DNA of 13,524 nucleotides. Source: Chitinivibrionales bacterium (GTDB lineage: Bacteria > Fibrobacterota > Chitinivibrionia > Chitinivibrionales > JANQEN01). The notes beneath the pieces are model-generated. The model ran no database searches and was not told the origin of the DNA. It was given only the letters and a program-made list of their open reading frames with translations. The stretch lies in assembly GCA_030593665.1 (NCBI GenBank), contig JAUVGS010000008.1:1-13524 (forward strand), read 5' to 3'. A program made the translations under genes and the position numbers. This document shows, piece by piece, positions 5,126 through 12,458 of this stretch (the first letter of the stretch is position 1; each line of letters starts with the position of its first letter).

Positions 5126-7519
5126 ATGAAAGTTACCTATACCTGGCTTAAAGAACTTGTTGCGATTTCCGCTTCGGCAGAAGAGATCGCGACGCGCCTG
5201 ACCGCTGCCGGCCTTGAAGTGGAATCTCTGGAAACCCGCTCCATTCCGGAAGGGGTTGTTGTCACAGAAGTTGTGTCATGTGAAAAACATCCAAATGCCG
5301 ACCATTTATCACTCTGCACCGTTTCTGTCGGAAACGGCGAACCGCTCGCTGTCGTATGCGGCGCTCCGAACGTTTACGCAGGGATGAAATCCGCCCTTGC
5401 GACAATCGGCACCGAACTTACCCCGGAATTCACCGTTAAAAAAGTTTCCCTGCGCGGAGCAGAATCTTTCGGTATGCTATGTTCCGAGCGTGAACTCGGT
5501 ATCTCTGATAACCATGACGGCATTATTGAACTTTCGCCCGAATATGTTATTGGCACACCGCTGAATAACTATTATGGGGATGAAACGATCATTGAGATTG
5601 ATCTCACACCAAACCGGGGTGATTGTCTCAGCGTTGTCGGCATTGCCCGTGAAGTCGCCGCACAGTTTAATACCACGGTAAAACCATTTGCCCACAGACC
5701 GAAAGAGTCTGATGATTCCATCGACAATTACATCAAAGTTTCGATAGAGGATGCCCGGGGATGTCCCCGTTACATGGGCAGGCTGGTTCGGAGGGTGACG
5801 ATCAAAGAGTCTCCGGACTGGTTGAAACAGCGGCTATCAGCCCTTGATATCAGGCCGATATGCAATGTTGTCGATGTAACAAACTATATACTTCTTCTCT
5901 ATGGGCAGCCCATGCACTCGTTTGATTATGCAAAAATCGGCGGCAGGGAAATAATAATCAAACGGGCTGAAGAGGGACAGGCATTTGTCACCCTTGATGA
6001 CATCGAACGAAAGCTTACAGTAGAGGACCTGCTCATCTGTGATGGCAGGCAGCCGACTGCACTGGCAGGTGTCATGGGCGGCGCCGGTTCCGGCATCTCT
6101 GAAGAGACAACCGATGTGTTCCTTGAATGCGCGTTTTTCGACCCGGTTGGAATAAGGAAAACCTCTAAACGGCTGGATCTCTCGACCGATTCCTCCTATC
6201 GTTTTGAACGGGGTGTGGACCCTGAGACAGGATTGGTTGATGCACTCGACATGGCCGCATATCTTATTTGTGAACTTGCGGGCGGCACTGTGGCAAAAGG
6301 GGTAATTGATGTCTACCCACATCCCTTAAAAAAGGCACAGATATCTCTTCGTCCGTCACAGGTTTCACGACTGCTTGGCGTGCCTGTTGAGAAAGAAACA
6401 ATCATCCGGTCACTTGCATCACTGGGTATATCATGTTATAACGATACCGGCGAGGGTCTTCTGTTTGAAGCTCCACTTTACCGGCATGATCTGAAGTTGG
6501 AGGTTGACCTTATTGAAGAGGTCGGCCGGTTATACGGCTACGATAATATCCCCGCCAGGACAGATGCAACGGTTGCCCTTGATCAGAAAAACAACCACAC
6601 GGAAAAGAATCTCGATACGATTCGAAAATCACTGGCTGCTGTGGGACTACATGAAACGGTTACCAACAGTATGACCTCTAAGAAAAAGTGCCGTCTTCTC
6701 ACACCCGACCTTGATCCGGTAGTGCTTCTTAATCCGTTAAATCCTGATATGTCAAGAATGCGGACGACCCTGCTTGGCAGTCTGCTTGATGTAACCGCAT
6801 ACAACATCAACCGGAAGAATACCAACAACGGTTTCTTCGAAATCGGCAAGAAATATATAAATCAGGTCAGCGGCAAACAGCCGGATGAACCTGATACCCT
6901 GGCGATACTTCTGGAAGGTGATTTCATCCCCGCTTCGTGGAATACGGAAAAGCAGGCATTGAATTTTTATATCCTTAAAGGGGTCATTGAATCTCTCCGC
7001 CTCAGTCTTGGATTGCCGCAATGTACCTATATGCAATCACCTGATACGGCATCCGGATTTTATACCTCGGAGTCTTCCCGAATCGAGGGACAGGGCATTG
7101 ACGGTTACTGCGGTAAGATCAAACAAGATATATTGCAGAGTTTCGATATAAAAACGCCCGTTTATTATGCAGAACTTACTATAACCGATCTGCTTACCCG
7201 TGGAACAGGACAGCCGCACTATTCGTCGCTGCCACGGTACCCCGCTATTGAACGTGATTTCTGTTTCGTCATGGATGAGAAGCTTCCCTCAGCAGCCATT
7301 TCCGATGAAATTCACGGACTCTCGGAACTTGTCGAATCAGTACGGCCTTTTGATGTGTATCGCGGTGAAAAGCTGCCTTCCGGCATGAAAAGTATTGCTT
7401 TTTCCGTTTTTTTACGTGCTGAAGACCGGACACTTACCGATAAAGAGGCTGAACAGGTATGCGAAAAGATTATCAGTACCGCGAAATCAGAATTCAATGC
7501 CGTGTTGAGAGAGCAATAG
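5126..7519 (+). CDS. pheT: Phenylalanyl-tRNA synthetase beta subunit
   Basis: Partner of PheS. It holds the editing site that hydrolyses Tyr-tRNA-Phe and several tRNA-binding modules. The 797-residue product is full length and in the usual order. The N-terminal segment MKVTYTWLKELV leads to an EMAP/OB tRNA-binding domain (about 39-150, with HPNADHL and GAPNV). The B1/B5 junction at EIDLTPNRGDCLS (157-169) is followed by the B3/B4 editing domain (about 205-390, with NVVDVTNY and GVMGG). The B5 domain (about 403-473) has EVDLIEEVGRLYGYDNIP (459-476). A catalytic-like B6/B7 module comes next, and an FDX-ACB domain (about 703-797, starting LPRYPAIERDFCF) ends the protein. No Shine-Dalgarno site is visible before the ATG. 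The gene ends the translation block; a hairpin and a new promoter follow. Confidence 0.98.
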   Translation: MKVTYTWLKELVAISASAEEIATRLTAAGLEVESLETRSIPEGVVVTEVVSCEKHPNADHLSLCTVSVGNGEPLAVVCGAPNVYAGMKSALATIGTELTPEFTVKKVSLRGAESFGMLCSERELGISDNHDGIIELSPEYVIGTPLNNYYGDETIIEIDLTPNRGDCLSVVGIAREVAAQFNTTVKPFAHRPKESDDSIDNYIKVSIEDARGCPRYMGRLVRRVTIKESPDWLKQRLSALDIRPICNVVDVTNYILLLYGQPMHSFDYAKIGGREIIIKRAEEGQAFVTLDDIERKLTVEDLLICDGRQPTALAGVMGGAGSGISEETTDVFLECAFFDPVGIRKTSKRLDLSTDSSYRFERGVDPETGLVDALDMAAYLICELAGGTVAKGVIDVYPHPLKKAQISLRPSQVSRLLGVPVEKETIIRSLASLGISCYNDTGEGLLFEAPLYRHDLKLEVDLIEEVGRLYGYDNIPARTDATVALDQKNNHTEKNLDTIRKSLAAVGLHETVTNSMTSKKKCRLLTPDLDPVVLLNPLNPDMSRMRTTLLGSLLDVTAYNINRKNTNNGFFEIGKKYINQVSGKQPDEPDTLAILLEGDFIPASWNTEKQALNFYILKGVIESLRLSLGLPQCTYMQSPDTASGFYTSESSRIEGQGIDGYCGKIKQDILQSFDIKTPVYYAELTITDLLTRGTGQPHYSSLPRYPAIERDFCFVMDEKLPSAAISDEIHGLSELVESVRPFDVYRGEKLPSGMKSIAFSVFLRAEDRTLTDKEAEQVCEKIISTAKSEFNAVLREQ

Positions 7520-7530
7520 GCTGCCTTTTT

Positions 7531-7565
7531 CAATAATATTTCGTTGAAAACGTAGTATTTTATTG
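7531..7565 (+). terminator. Candidate terminator after pheT
   Basis: The outer bases caataa (7531-7536) pair with ttattg (7560-7565), and the inner cgt/acg pair closes a tgaaa loop, with small internal loops between. A strongly T-rich stretch follows (about 7566-7608). The stem is AT-rich and imperfect, so the call rests partly on position: it lies 12 bases after the pheT stop and just upstream of a good promoter. Confidence 0.35.
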
Positions 7566-7618
7566 ATTTCGGCATTTTTCCCGTCTTCATTTTTGTTTAT
7601 TTTTATTTCAAATTTCAT

Positions 7619-7647
7619 TTGACAGAATTTTTCATTAATAATATTAT
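7619..7647 (+). promoter_or_regulatory. Near-consensus sigma70 promoter for the zapB-zapA-rny block
   Basis: TTGACA (7619-7624) is a perfect -35. TATTAT (7642-7647) is a 5/6 match to the -10, and the spacer is exactly 17 bases. Transcription would start near 7654, leaving a leader of about 140 bases before zapB. This is the strongest promoter I can see in the window and marks the boundary between the translation block and the cell division/RNA decay block. Confidence 0.65.
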
Positions 7648-7653
7648 AAAGAA

Positions 7654-7795
7654 GACCATTGTTATTTTCTGAATCATGGGTTATTTTTTAAGGAGGATTG
7701 AGAACAAAGTCCATAACAGATTGTAATTACAGATAATTGTATTTTTTATCTAAAGAATATCTTTAAGAGAGCTATTTCATTACAAGGAGAAATAC
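7654..7795 (+). promoter_or_regulatory. Structured 5' leader of zapB with an unused ribosome-binding-like site
   Basis: Two adjacent AT-rich hairpins can be read: agataa (7731-7736) with ttatct (7746-7751), and taaaga (7751-7756) with tcttta (7760-7765). They share base 7751, so they may not both form fully. AAGGAGG at 7690-7696 matches a full Shine-Dalgarno site, but no ATG or GTG occurs between it and the zapB start; the TTG at 7698 is only one base away. The working zapB site is AAGGAG (7784-7789). Confidence 0.4.
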
Positions 7796-8038
7796 GTGCC
7801 GTTTGATTGTCTTGATGAACTTGAAAATAAAATAGATAATTTACTAAATTCACTTAAACAAACAAAAAATAATAACGAGGAAATAAAAAGCAGAGTTCAG
7901 GTGCTTGAACAGGAAAACGGTAATCTGAAAAACGAATTGGAAGCGGAAAAAAACAATTCATCGGAGAGTCGTAACCAGTTGGAATCTGCTGCTGAAAAAA
8001 TTAAAAGTTTAATATCCAGGCTCGAAACGATAGAATAA
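7796..8038 (+). CDS. zapB: ZapB-like coiled-coil cell division protein
   Basis: An 80-residue, strongly charged protein that looks like one continuous coiled coil from about residue 5 to 80. It starts MPFDCLDELENKIDNLL, has leucine-spaced heptads rich in Glu, Lys and Asn through the middle and ends IKSLISRLETIE, which resembles the closing segment of ZapB-type proteins. In E. coli ZapB binds ZapA and links the Z-ring to the chromosome terminus. The start is GTG at 7796, six bases after AAGGAG; no ATG is available in frame. The identification comes from size, coiled coil and position directly before zapA, because coiled-coil sequence alone says little. A septum-associated coiled-coil protein of another family is the main alternative. 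Confidence 0.7.
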   Translation: MPFDCLDELENKIDNLLNSLKQTKNNNEEIKSRVQVLEQENGNLKNELEAEKNNSSESRNQLESAAEKIKSLISRLETIE

Positions 8039-8076
8039 CTCTTTCAGTTGACATTCGTGTCTACCTGGGGGGCCTA

Positions 8077-8379
8077 ATGGGTTCGACAAATGAGAGTGTG
8101 CGTGTCAATATATGCGGCGATGAATATTCCATTAAGACTGATACTGATATAAAGACGACAAAAAAAATTGCTGAATTTGTCAATCAGAAAATGATGGAAT
8201 TAAAGAGAAATAGTCCTATTCGCGATAGTTTAAAAATTGCAGTTCTTTCTGCACTCAATATTGCGGGTGAATTGCATGAATACAGGGGAAAATGTGAAGA
8301 AGCGCAAAAAAAGCTTTCGGATCTTCAACATAAAGCAACCAATCTCAACCAGAAGATGGAAAGCATCGTTACCGTGTAA
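8077..8379 (+). CDS. zapA: Cell division protein ZapA
   Basis: A 100-residue protein with ZapA architecture. An N-terminal globular head has VRVNICGDEYSIKTD followed by a helix (TKKIAEFVNQKMMEL), then the conserved-type segment DSLKIAVLSALNIAGELHEY, and a C-terminal helix (about 65-97) that would form the dimer/tetramer coiled coil. ZapA bundles FtsZ filaments and stabilises the Z-ring. The ATG at 8077 follows a G-run (8067-8072), not a classic AAGGAG. zapB lies 38 bases upstream, matching the ZapA-ZapB partnership. In many proteobacteria the 6S RNA gene lies just downstream of zapA, which makes the next gap worth attention. Confidence 0.85.
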   Translation: MGSTNESVRVNICGDEYSIKTDTDIKTTKKIAEFVNQKMMELKRNSPIRDSLKIAVLSALNIAGELHEYRGKCEEAQKKLSDLQHKATNLNQKMESIVTV

Positions 8380-8560
8380 CACTACCCCTGTTTATTCAGC
8401 CTCTCTTTTCTCCTACGCACACGCGAAAGCCCCCGATAGTATATTCTTTAGGTTTTCACCTTCGAGTCGGTGTACTATAATACTGTTTGATATTTTTTGC
8501 ATGGGTGACATGGCGTGTGTCAACATGTGTTTACTATAGATATCTTTGAGGGAGGTATGA
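8380..8560 (+). other. Structured gap between zapA and rny, possible 6S-like RNA
   Basis: This 181-base gap has no credible gene but contains nested complementarities. They are gtaacac (8376-8382) with gtgtttac (8527-8534, one bulge); tgtt (8389-8392) with aaca (8522-8525); cacacgc (8418-8424) with gcgtgtg (8513-8519); a run of Cs (8430-8434) with ggg (8503-8505); and an apical atagta-cacc/ggtg-tactat hairpin (8436-8478). Paired ends, an open unpaired middle, a length near 160 and the zapA-adjacent position recall 6S RNA. Against this, I do not recognise conserved 6S sequence, and local hairpins such as tgaca (8506-8510) with tgtca (8518-8522) compete with the long-range fold. Confidence 0.2.
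8453..8481 (+). promoter_or_regulatory. Candidate promoter of rny
   Basis: A perfect TATAAT (8476-8481) lies 17 bases after TTTTCA (8453-8458), a 4/6 match to the -35. Transcription would start near 8488 and give a leader of about 73 bases containing the hairpin tgaca (8506-8510) with tgtca (8518-8522). This would allow rny to be expressed separately from zapBA. It conflicts with reading the same bases as the body of a 6S-like RNA unless both operate. Confidence 0.5.
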
Positions 8561-10138
8561 ATGAATGAACAACTGACGTTTACTATTTCTGCTCTTGTTA
8601 TTGGTGTTGGCGCATTTCTAGCCGGTTATTTCTGGCGTTCGATCGCTGACAGAAAATATTCTGAAAAGAAAGAAGAGAACGCACAGAAAGAAGCTGGAAT
8701 AATTCTTGACAAGGCAAGAAAAGAGGCTGAGCTTTCTAAAAAAACCGCTATACTTGAGGCAAAAGATGAATGGTTCAAAGCGAAAACAAAATTCGAGGAA
8801 GATGTCGCCCGGAAAAAAGAGGCGATTCGTGTTGAACAACAGCGAATTAAAGAACAAAGCTTAGAATTGAAGAATCGGGGTGATACGATATCAAAACGTG
8901 AAAGTGAATTTACCGCACGTGAAAACTTTCTTAACAGCAAGGAAAAAACGCTGCGCACAAAAGACACTGAACTTTCCCGGCTTATTACCCAGCAGAACGA
9001 TAAACTTGAGCGTATTGCGCATATGACCCAGGAGGAAGCGAAAAAAATTCTGCTCGAAAATCTGGAGAACCAGGTGCGCTATGAATGTGCTCAATTGATA
9101 AAAGAAAAGAAAGATAATGCCCGCGTTGAAGCTGACAAGGAAGCAAAAGAAATTGTACTCCGCGCTATTCAGCGGTGTGCTGCCGACACCACCGTTGAAT
9201 CCACCGTGTCGGTTGTCCATCTGCCGAACGATGAGATGAAAGGGAGGATAATCGGACGGGAAGGCAGAAACATCCGTGCATTTGAAGAAGCAACCGGTAT
9301 CGATGTTATTGTCGATGACACTCCTGAAGCGGTAATCCTTTCGAGTTTTGATCCTATCCGCCGCGAAATCGCGCGTATCGCACTTGAAAAACTTATCTCC
9401 GATGGAAGGATTCATCCCGGCCGCATTGAAGAAATTATCGTGCAAAGTGAAGAAGAATTGAAAAAGAAAATTAAAGATGCAGGCGAAGAGATGCTCTATG
9501 ATCTCGATGTCCATGGCTTGAAGCAAAAACTGACGGAAATGCTCGGCCGCCTTAAATTTCGTACGTCATACGGTCAGAATGTACTCCAACATTCTAAGGA
9601 AGTCGCAATTCTTTCGGGTATTATCGCCTCTGAACTCGGCTTTGATTCGAAAATAGCTATCAGGGCAGGACTGCTTCATGACATCGGCAAAGCCATTGAC
9701 CGTGAAACAGAAGGTACTCATTCCGAGCTTGGTACTGAACTTGCGAGGAAATACGGTGAAAATGATATTATCTGTAATTCAATTGCCGCTCACCATGAGG
9801 ATGTAACGGCTATCTCTATCTATCCGGTTATTGTACAGGCTGCCGATACTATCTCAAGTACCCGACCCGGGGTGAGAAGGGAGACCCTGACAAACTATGT
9901 CAACCGCCTGAAAAATTTGGAAGAGATCGCAGACTCCTTTAAAGGCGTTAACAAATCCTATGTTATCCAAGCGGGCCGCGAGATCAGGGTCATGGTTGAA
10001 CCGGAAAGTGTCTCTGATGCGGAATCTGAGGAACTAGCCAGGCAGGTATCTCAGAAAATCCAGGATGAAATGGAATATCCGGGTCAAATAAAAGTAACGA
10101 CTATCCGTGAAATCCGGTATACCGAATATGCCAAGTAA
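8561..10138 (+). CDS. rny: Ribonuclease Y
   Basis: Membrane-anchored endoribonuclease that starts bulk mRNA decay in bacteria that carry it. The 525-residue product has every expected part: an N-terminal membrane helix (about 6-27), a long charged coiled coil (about 30-205), a KH RNA-binding domain with GRIIGREGRNIRAFE (228-242), and an HD hydrolase domain. HD residues visible are His344 (QHSKEVA), His373-Asp374 (LLHDIGKA), His387 (THSELG), His411-His412 and Asp429 (AADTISSTRPG). The C-terminus VTTIREIRYTEYAK is typical. GGAGG (8551-8555) lies five bases before the ATG. An earlier ATG at 8557 meets TGA after three codons and is not the start. The neighbouring ymdB is the usual rny partner gene. 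Confidence 0.98.
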   Translation: MNEQLTFTISALVIGVGAFLAGYFWRSIADRKYSEKKEENAQKEAGIILDKARKEAELSKKTAILEAKDEWFKAKTKFEEDVARKKEAIRVEQQRIKEQSLELKNRGDTISKRESEFTARENFLNSKEKTLRTKDTELSRLITQQNDKLERIAHMTQEEAKKILLENLENQVRYECAQLIKEKKDNARVEADKEAKEIVLRAIQRCAADTTVESTVSVVHLPNDEMKGRIIGREGRNIRAFEEATGIDVIVDDTPEAVILSSFDPIRREIARIALEKLISDGRIHPGRIEEIIVQSEEELKKKIKDAGEEMLYDLDVHGLKQKLTEMLGRLKFRTSYGQNVLQHSKEVAILSGIIASELGFDSKIAIRAGLLHDIGKAIDRETEGTHSELGTELARKYGENDIICNSIAAHHEDVTAISIYPVIVQAADTISSTRPGVRRETLTNYVNRLKNLEEIADSFKGVNKSYVIQAGREIRVMVEPESVSDAESEELARQVSQKIQDEMEYPGQIKVTTIREIRYTEYAK

Positions 10139-10145
10139 CTAACGG

Positions 10146-10192
10146 GAACTCTTTATCTTCCCCATATAAAAAGAGTTCTGTTTCAATAGAAC
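10146..10192 (+). terminator. Hairpin after rny with a competing alternative fold
   Basis: gaactcttt (10146-10154) pairs perfectly with aaagagttc (10170-10178), followed by a modest T-stretch (tgttt). The 3' arm can instead pair downstream, gttct (10175-10179) with agaac (10188-10192), so the two folds exclude each other. It begins seven bases after the rny stop and ends 63 bases before ymdB. It could be a weak terminator, an mRNA 3'-end stabiliser or an attenuator. The rest of the gap to 10255 shows no promoter I would defend. Confidence 0.45.
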
Positions 10193-10255
10193 CGGCATTT
10201 ACTCACACCTGTTTTCCGTGGGTAACGCCCTGATTCTCAATCTCCTTAAACGGCT

Positions 10256-11050
10256 ATGCGGATACTGTTCATCGGCGACATTTTCGGAAGTACAGGAAGA
10301 AGGGTTCTTGCTGAATATCTCAAGGATATTCTCGAAGAGAATGCGATCGAGATATGTATTGCCAATGGAGAGAATGCAGCCGGCGGCAGGGGGATAACCG
10401 CGAATATTGTAAAAAAGTTTCACAAATACGGCGTGCATATCATTACCGGCGGCAACCACTCTATGGTACATAACGAGGTATATGACCTGCTGCCGCAAAC
10501 GCAGTATCTCCTTCGCCCGCTCAATTCCCATAGCGGTACAAAAGGTAGTGGTAAATTAGTATATGAATTGCCTGACGGCAGGAAAATCGGTGTTCTCAGC
10601 CTTCTGGGGCGTACTTTTTATGATGAAACGATTCCCTGTCCATTTCAAACAGGGATGCATGTAGTAACGGAGATGAGCAAGCTGACGCCGGTCATTATTA
10701 TTGATTTCCACGCTGAAGCAACGAGTGAAAAAATATGTCTGGCCAACTATTTGGATGGACAGGTGAGTGCGCTACTGGGGACGCATACCCATGTCCAGAC
10801 TGCCGATGAACGTATTTTACATAAAGGCACAGCCTTTATTACCGATGTGGGTATGACCGGGCCGGAAGATTCTGCCATAGGTATGAAAGTACAGCCCGTA
10901 CTGGAGCGCTACCTCTACCAGAAACATGTGCGGTTTGAACCGGCCTCAAAGGGGCCGATGTTCAATGGTGTCATCCTGGATATTGATGATACCTCAGGCA
11001 AAGCAAAAAGCATCTCCCGTATCTTCAAACGGATAACCTTTACATCATGA
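10256..11050 (+). CDS. ymdB: YmdB-family metallophosphoesterase (2',3'-cyclic nucleotide phosphodiesterase type)
   Basis: A 264-residue protein of the YmdB/TIGR00282 calcineurin-like phosphoesterase family. Metal-ligand and catalytic candidates are all visible: Asp8 in GDIFG, Glu39-Asn40 in NGENAAGGRG, Asn67-His68 in GGNHS, His152 in IDFHAEATSEK, and His177 and His179 in GTHTHVQTAD. The ITDVGMTGP segment (195-203) is characteristic. In Bacillus subtilis YmdB hydrolyses cyclic nucleotides, affects biofilm and sporulation decisions, and is encoded next to rny. It is unrelated to the E. coli macrodomain protein also called YmdB. The start ATG lacks a Shine-Dalgarno site. Its TGA overlaps the xseA ATG by four bases, so the two are translationally coupled. 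Confidence 0.95.
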   Translation: MRILFIGDIFGSTGRRVLAEYLKDILEENAIEICIANGENAAGGRGITANIVKKFHKYGVHIITGGNHSMVHNEVYDLLPQTQYLLRPLNSHSGTKGSGKLVYELPDGRKIGVLSLLGRTFYDETIPCPFQTGMHVVTEMSKLTPVIIIDFHAEATSEKICLANYLDGQVSALLGTHTHVQTADERILHKGTAFITDVGMTGPEDSAIGMKVQPVLERYLYQKHVRFEPASKGPMFNGVILDIDDTSGKAKSISRIFKRITFTS

Positions 11051-12276
11051 CAGAGTTTTACACTTTTCTCCCGCCACAGCAATGCGAGAAACCCTACACG
11101 GTCAGTGAGGTTAATGAAGGTATCGCAAGGCTCATTGAATCAGAAAATACACTCGTATGGGTCGAAGCTGAAATATCCGGCTTTAAACGTGCATCCAGCG
11201 GCCATTACTACATGCGCCTGAAAGACGAGGAGAGCCGGATACCGGCGGTTATGTGGCGTTCTATCGCTCAGAAACACTCTTTTGACCCTGAAGACGGCAT
11301 GGCCGTTACCGTAATCGCCTCTATCCGGGTATACCGCAAAGGCGGATATTACCAGCTTGACATTCACCGGATGCAGCCTTCAGGGATCGGTGCTCTGTAT
11401 GCTGCTTTTGAAAAACTGAGAAACAAACTTGAAGCTGAAGGCCTTTTTGACACTGCATATAAAAAAGTACTTCCTGAGAGTGTAAAAACACTTGGGGTTA
11501 TCACCGCAAAAACCGGCGCTGCAATACGGGACATCATACAGGTCGCTTCCAAGCGTGCCCCGCAAACAAACATCATTCTACGCAGTGTCCCGGTCCAGGG
11601 AGACGATGCCCCTCAGGCAATTGTATCCGCCATACGGGAAATGAACGAACACGGTATCGCTGATTGTATTATTGTAGGTAGAGGCGGCGGTTCTGTAGAG
11701 GATCTCTGGGCATTTAATGATGAAGGGGTAGTACGGGCAATCTTTGCATCGGATATTCCTGTGATTTCCGCTGTCGGCCATGAAATCGATTTTACCCTGT
11801 CTGATTTCGCTGCGGATGTCCGTGCGCCAACGCCCTCCGCAGCAGCAGAAATTGCAGTTTCCGATGAGCGTGAAAACAGGCGGCACTTTGATGAAATCAC
11901 CAAACGGTTTTCCTCTGCCATGCAGTACTATCTGTCAACGGTCAATACTATTTATAACACAACTATTCGCAACCCTGTCTTTAAAAAGGCACTTTATAGT
12001 ATCTCCGATGCACGGCAGCACTGTGACCTCTTGCATGAACGGCATATCCGCGCCATTGCTTATACTATAAAAAATGTTAAAACACACCTTGCCGGGGATG
12101 TAGCTCGACTTCAGGCCTTGAGTCCTTTAGCGGTATTATCCCGGGGATACAGCGTCGTGACCAGAAAAGACGGCACGCAGGTGAATAATGCCGGGCAGTT
12201 GAAGACCGGTGAGCAGGTAACTATTCAATTTAATAAGGGAAAGGCTTCCGCTGATATTACGGAGGTGAATGAATAA
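11047..12276 (+). CDS. xseA: Exodeoxyribonuclease VII large subunit
   Basis: Catalytic subunit of exonuclease VII, which degrades single-stranded DNA from both ends into short oligonucleotides. The product is 409 residues, within the family range. An N-terminal OB-fold (about 16-112) begins YTVSEVNEGIARLIE and carries SGHYYMRLKDEE. The catalytic domain has TAKTGAAIRDI (153-163), GRGGGSVEDLWAFNDE (211-226), SAVGHEIDFTLSDFAADVRAPTP (241-263; read as SAVGHEIDFTL then SDFAADVRAPTP) and SAAAE. A helical region (about 270-355) that binds XseB follows, and the C-terminus has the usual SPLAVLSRGYSVV (359-371). It starts inside the ymdB stop (ATGA). xseB lies 182 bases downstream, an unusually wide separation for two subunits of one enzyme. 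Confidence 0.97.
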   Translation: MTEFYTFLPPQQCEKPYTVSEVNEGIARLIESENTLVWVEAEISGFKRASSGHYYMRLKDEESRIPAVMWRSIAQKHSFDPEDGMAVTVIASIRVYRKGGYYQLDIHRMQPSGIGALYAAFEKLRNKLEAEGLFDTAYKKVLPESVKTLGVITAKTGAAIRDIIQVASKRAPQTNIILRSVPVQGDDAPQAIVSAIREMNEHGIADCIIVGRGGGSVEDLWAFNDEGVVRAIFASDIPVISAVGHEIDFTLSDFAADVRAPTPSAAAEIAVSDERENRRHFDEITKRFSSAMQYYLSTVNTIYNTTIRNPVFKKALYSISDARQHCDLLHERHIRAIAYTIKNVKTHLAGDVARLQALSPLAVLSRGYSVVTRKDGTQVNNAGQLKTGEQVTIQFNKGKASADITEVNE

Positions 12277-12278
12277 AC

Positions 12279-12310
12279 TGGAGTGTTGGAGTAATGGCGT
12301 AATGGATATA
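12279..12310. repeat. Octamer tandem repeat just after xseA
   Basis: Four consecutive 8-base units begin with TGG: tggagtgt, tggagtaa, tggcgtaa and tggatata, decaying toward the 3' end. The array starts two bases after the xseA stop codon. The period is not a multiple of three, so it does not extend the reading frame. Confidence 0.65.
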
Positions 12311-12458
12311 TAAAACTTCAGTTAATCCAAAATTCCTTTTTACATTATGATTACAAAATATTCCATACTCGTATGTTTCTTCGTATTTTGAAATGTGAAA
12401 AAGTATATTTTAATGCTGATTGGGACGTGTACACTTACTTATAAATCAATACTTTATT
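12311..12458. other. AT-rich gap between the octamer repeat and xseB
   Basis: No gene is visible. A loose hairpin joins caaaata (12354-12360) to tattttg (12384-12390), with a small inner cata-ctcg-tatg stem. No U-run follows, so it is not a clear terminator. I see no convincing promoter: TTGAAA at 12388-12393 lacks a matching -10 at an acceptable spacing. No Shine-Dalgarno site precedes the xseB ATG. Confidence 0.4.

Noticed and set aside
5837..6322. A 161-codon minus-strand frame inside pheT
   Set aside because: It is the antisense shadow of the conserved B3/B4 editing domain, with no independent support.
8048..8076. TTGACA (8048-8053) as a promoter for zapA
   Set aside because: The position 17 bases downstream is GGCCTA, not a -10, and transcription would begin inside the gene.
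8237..8539. A 100-codon + strand frame overlapping the end of zapA
   Set aside because: It overlaps ZapA out of frame, its residues look like random translation and it has no ribosome site.
8560..8570. ATG at 8557 as the rny start
   Set aside because: It reads only ATG AAT GAA before TGA; the frame at 8561 gives the full RNase Y.
8891..9526. A 211-codon minus-strand frame inside rny
   Set aside because: It lies wholly opposite the conserved coiled coil, KH and early HD region, is rich in Phe and Cys as expected of a shadow frame, and has no recognisable domain.
12420..12458. TTG 12420 as the xseB start
   Set aside because: The 13 extra residues are not XseB-like and no ribosome site precedes the TTG; ATG 12459 fits the family start.
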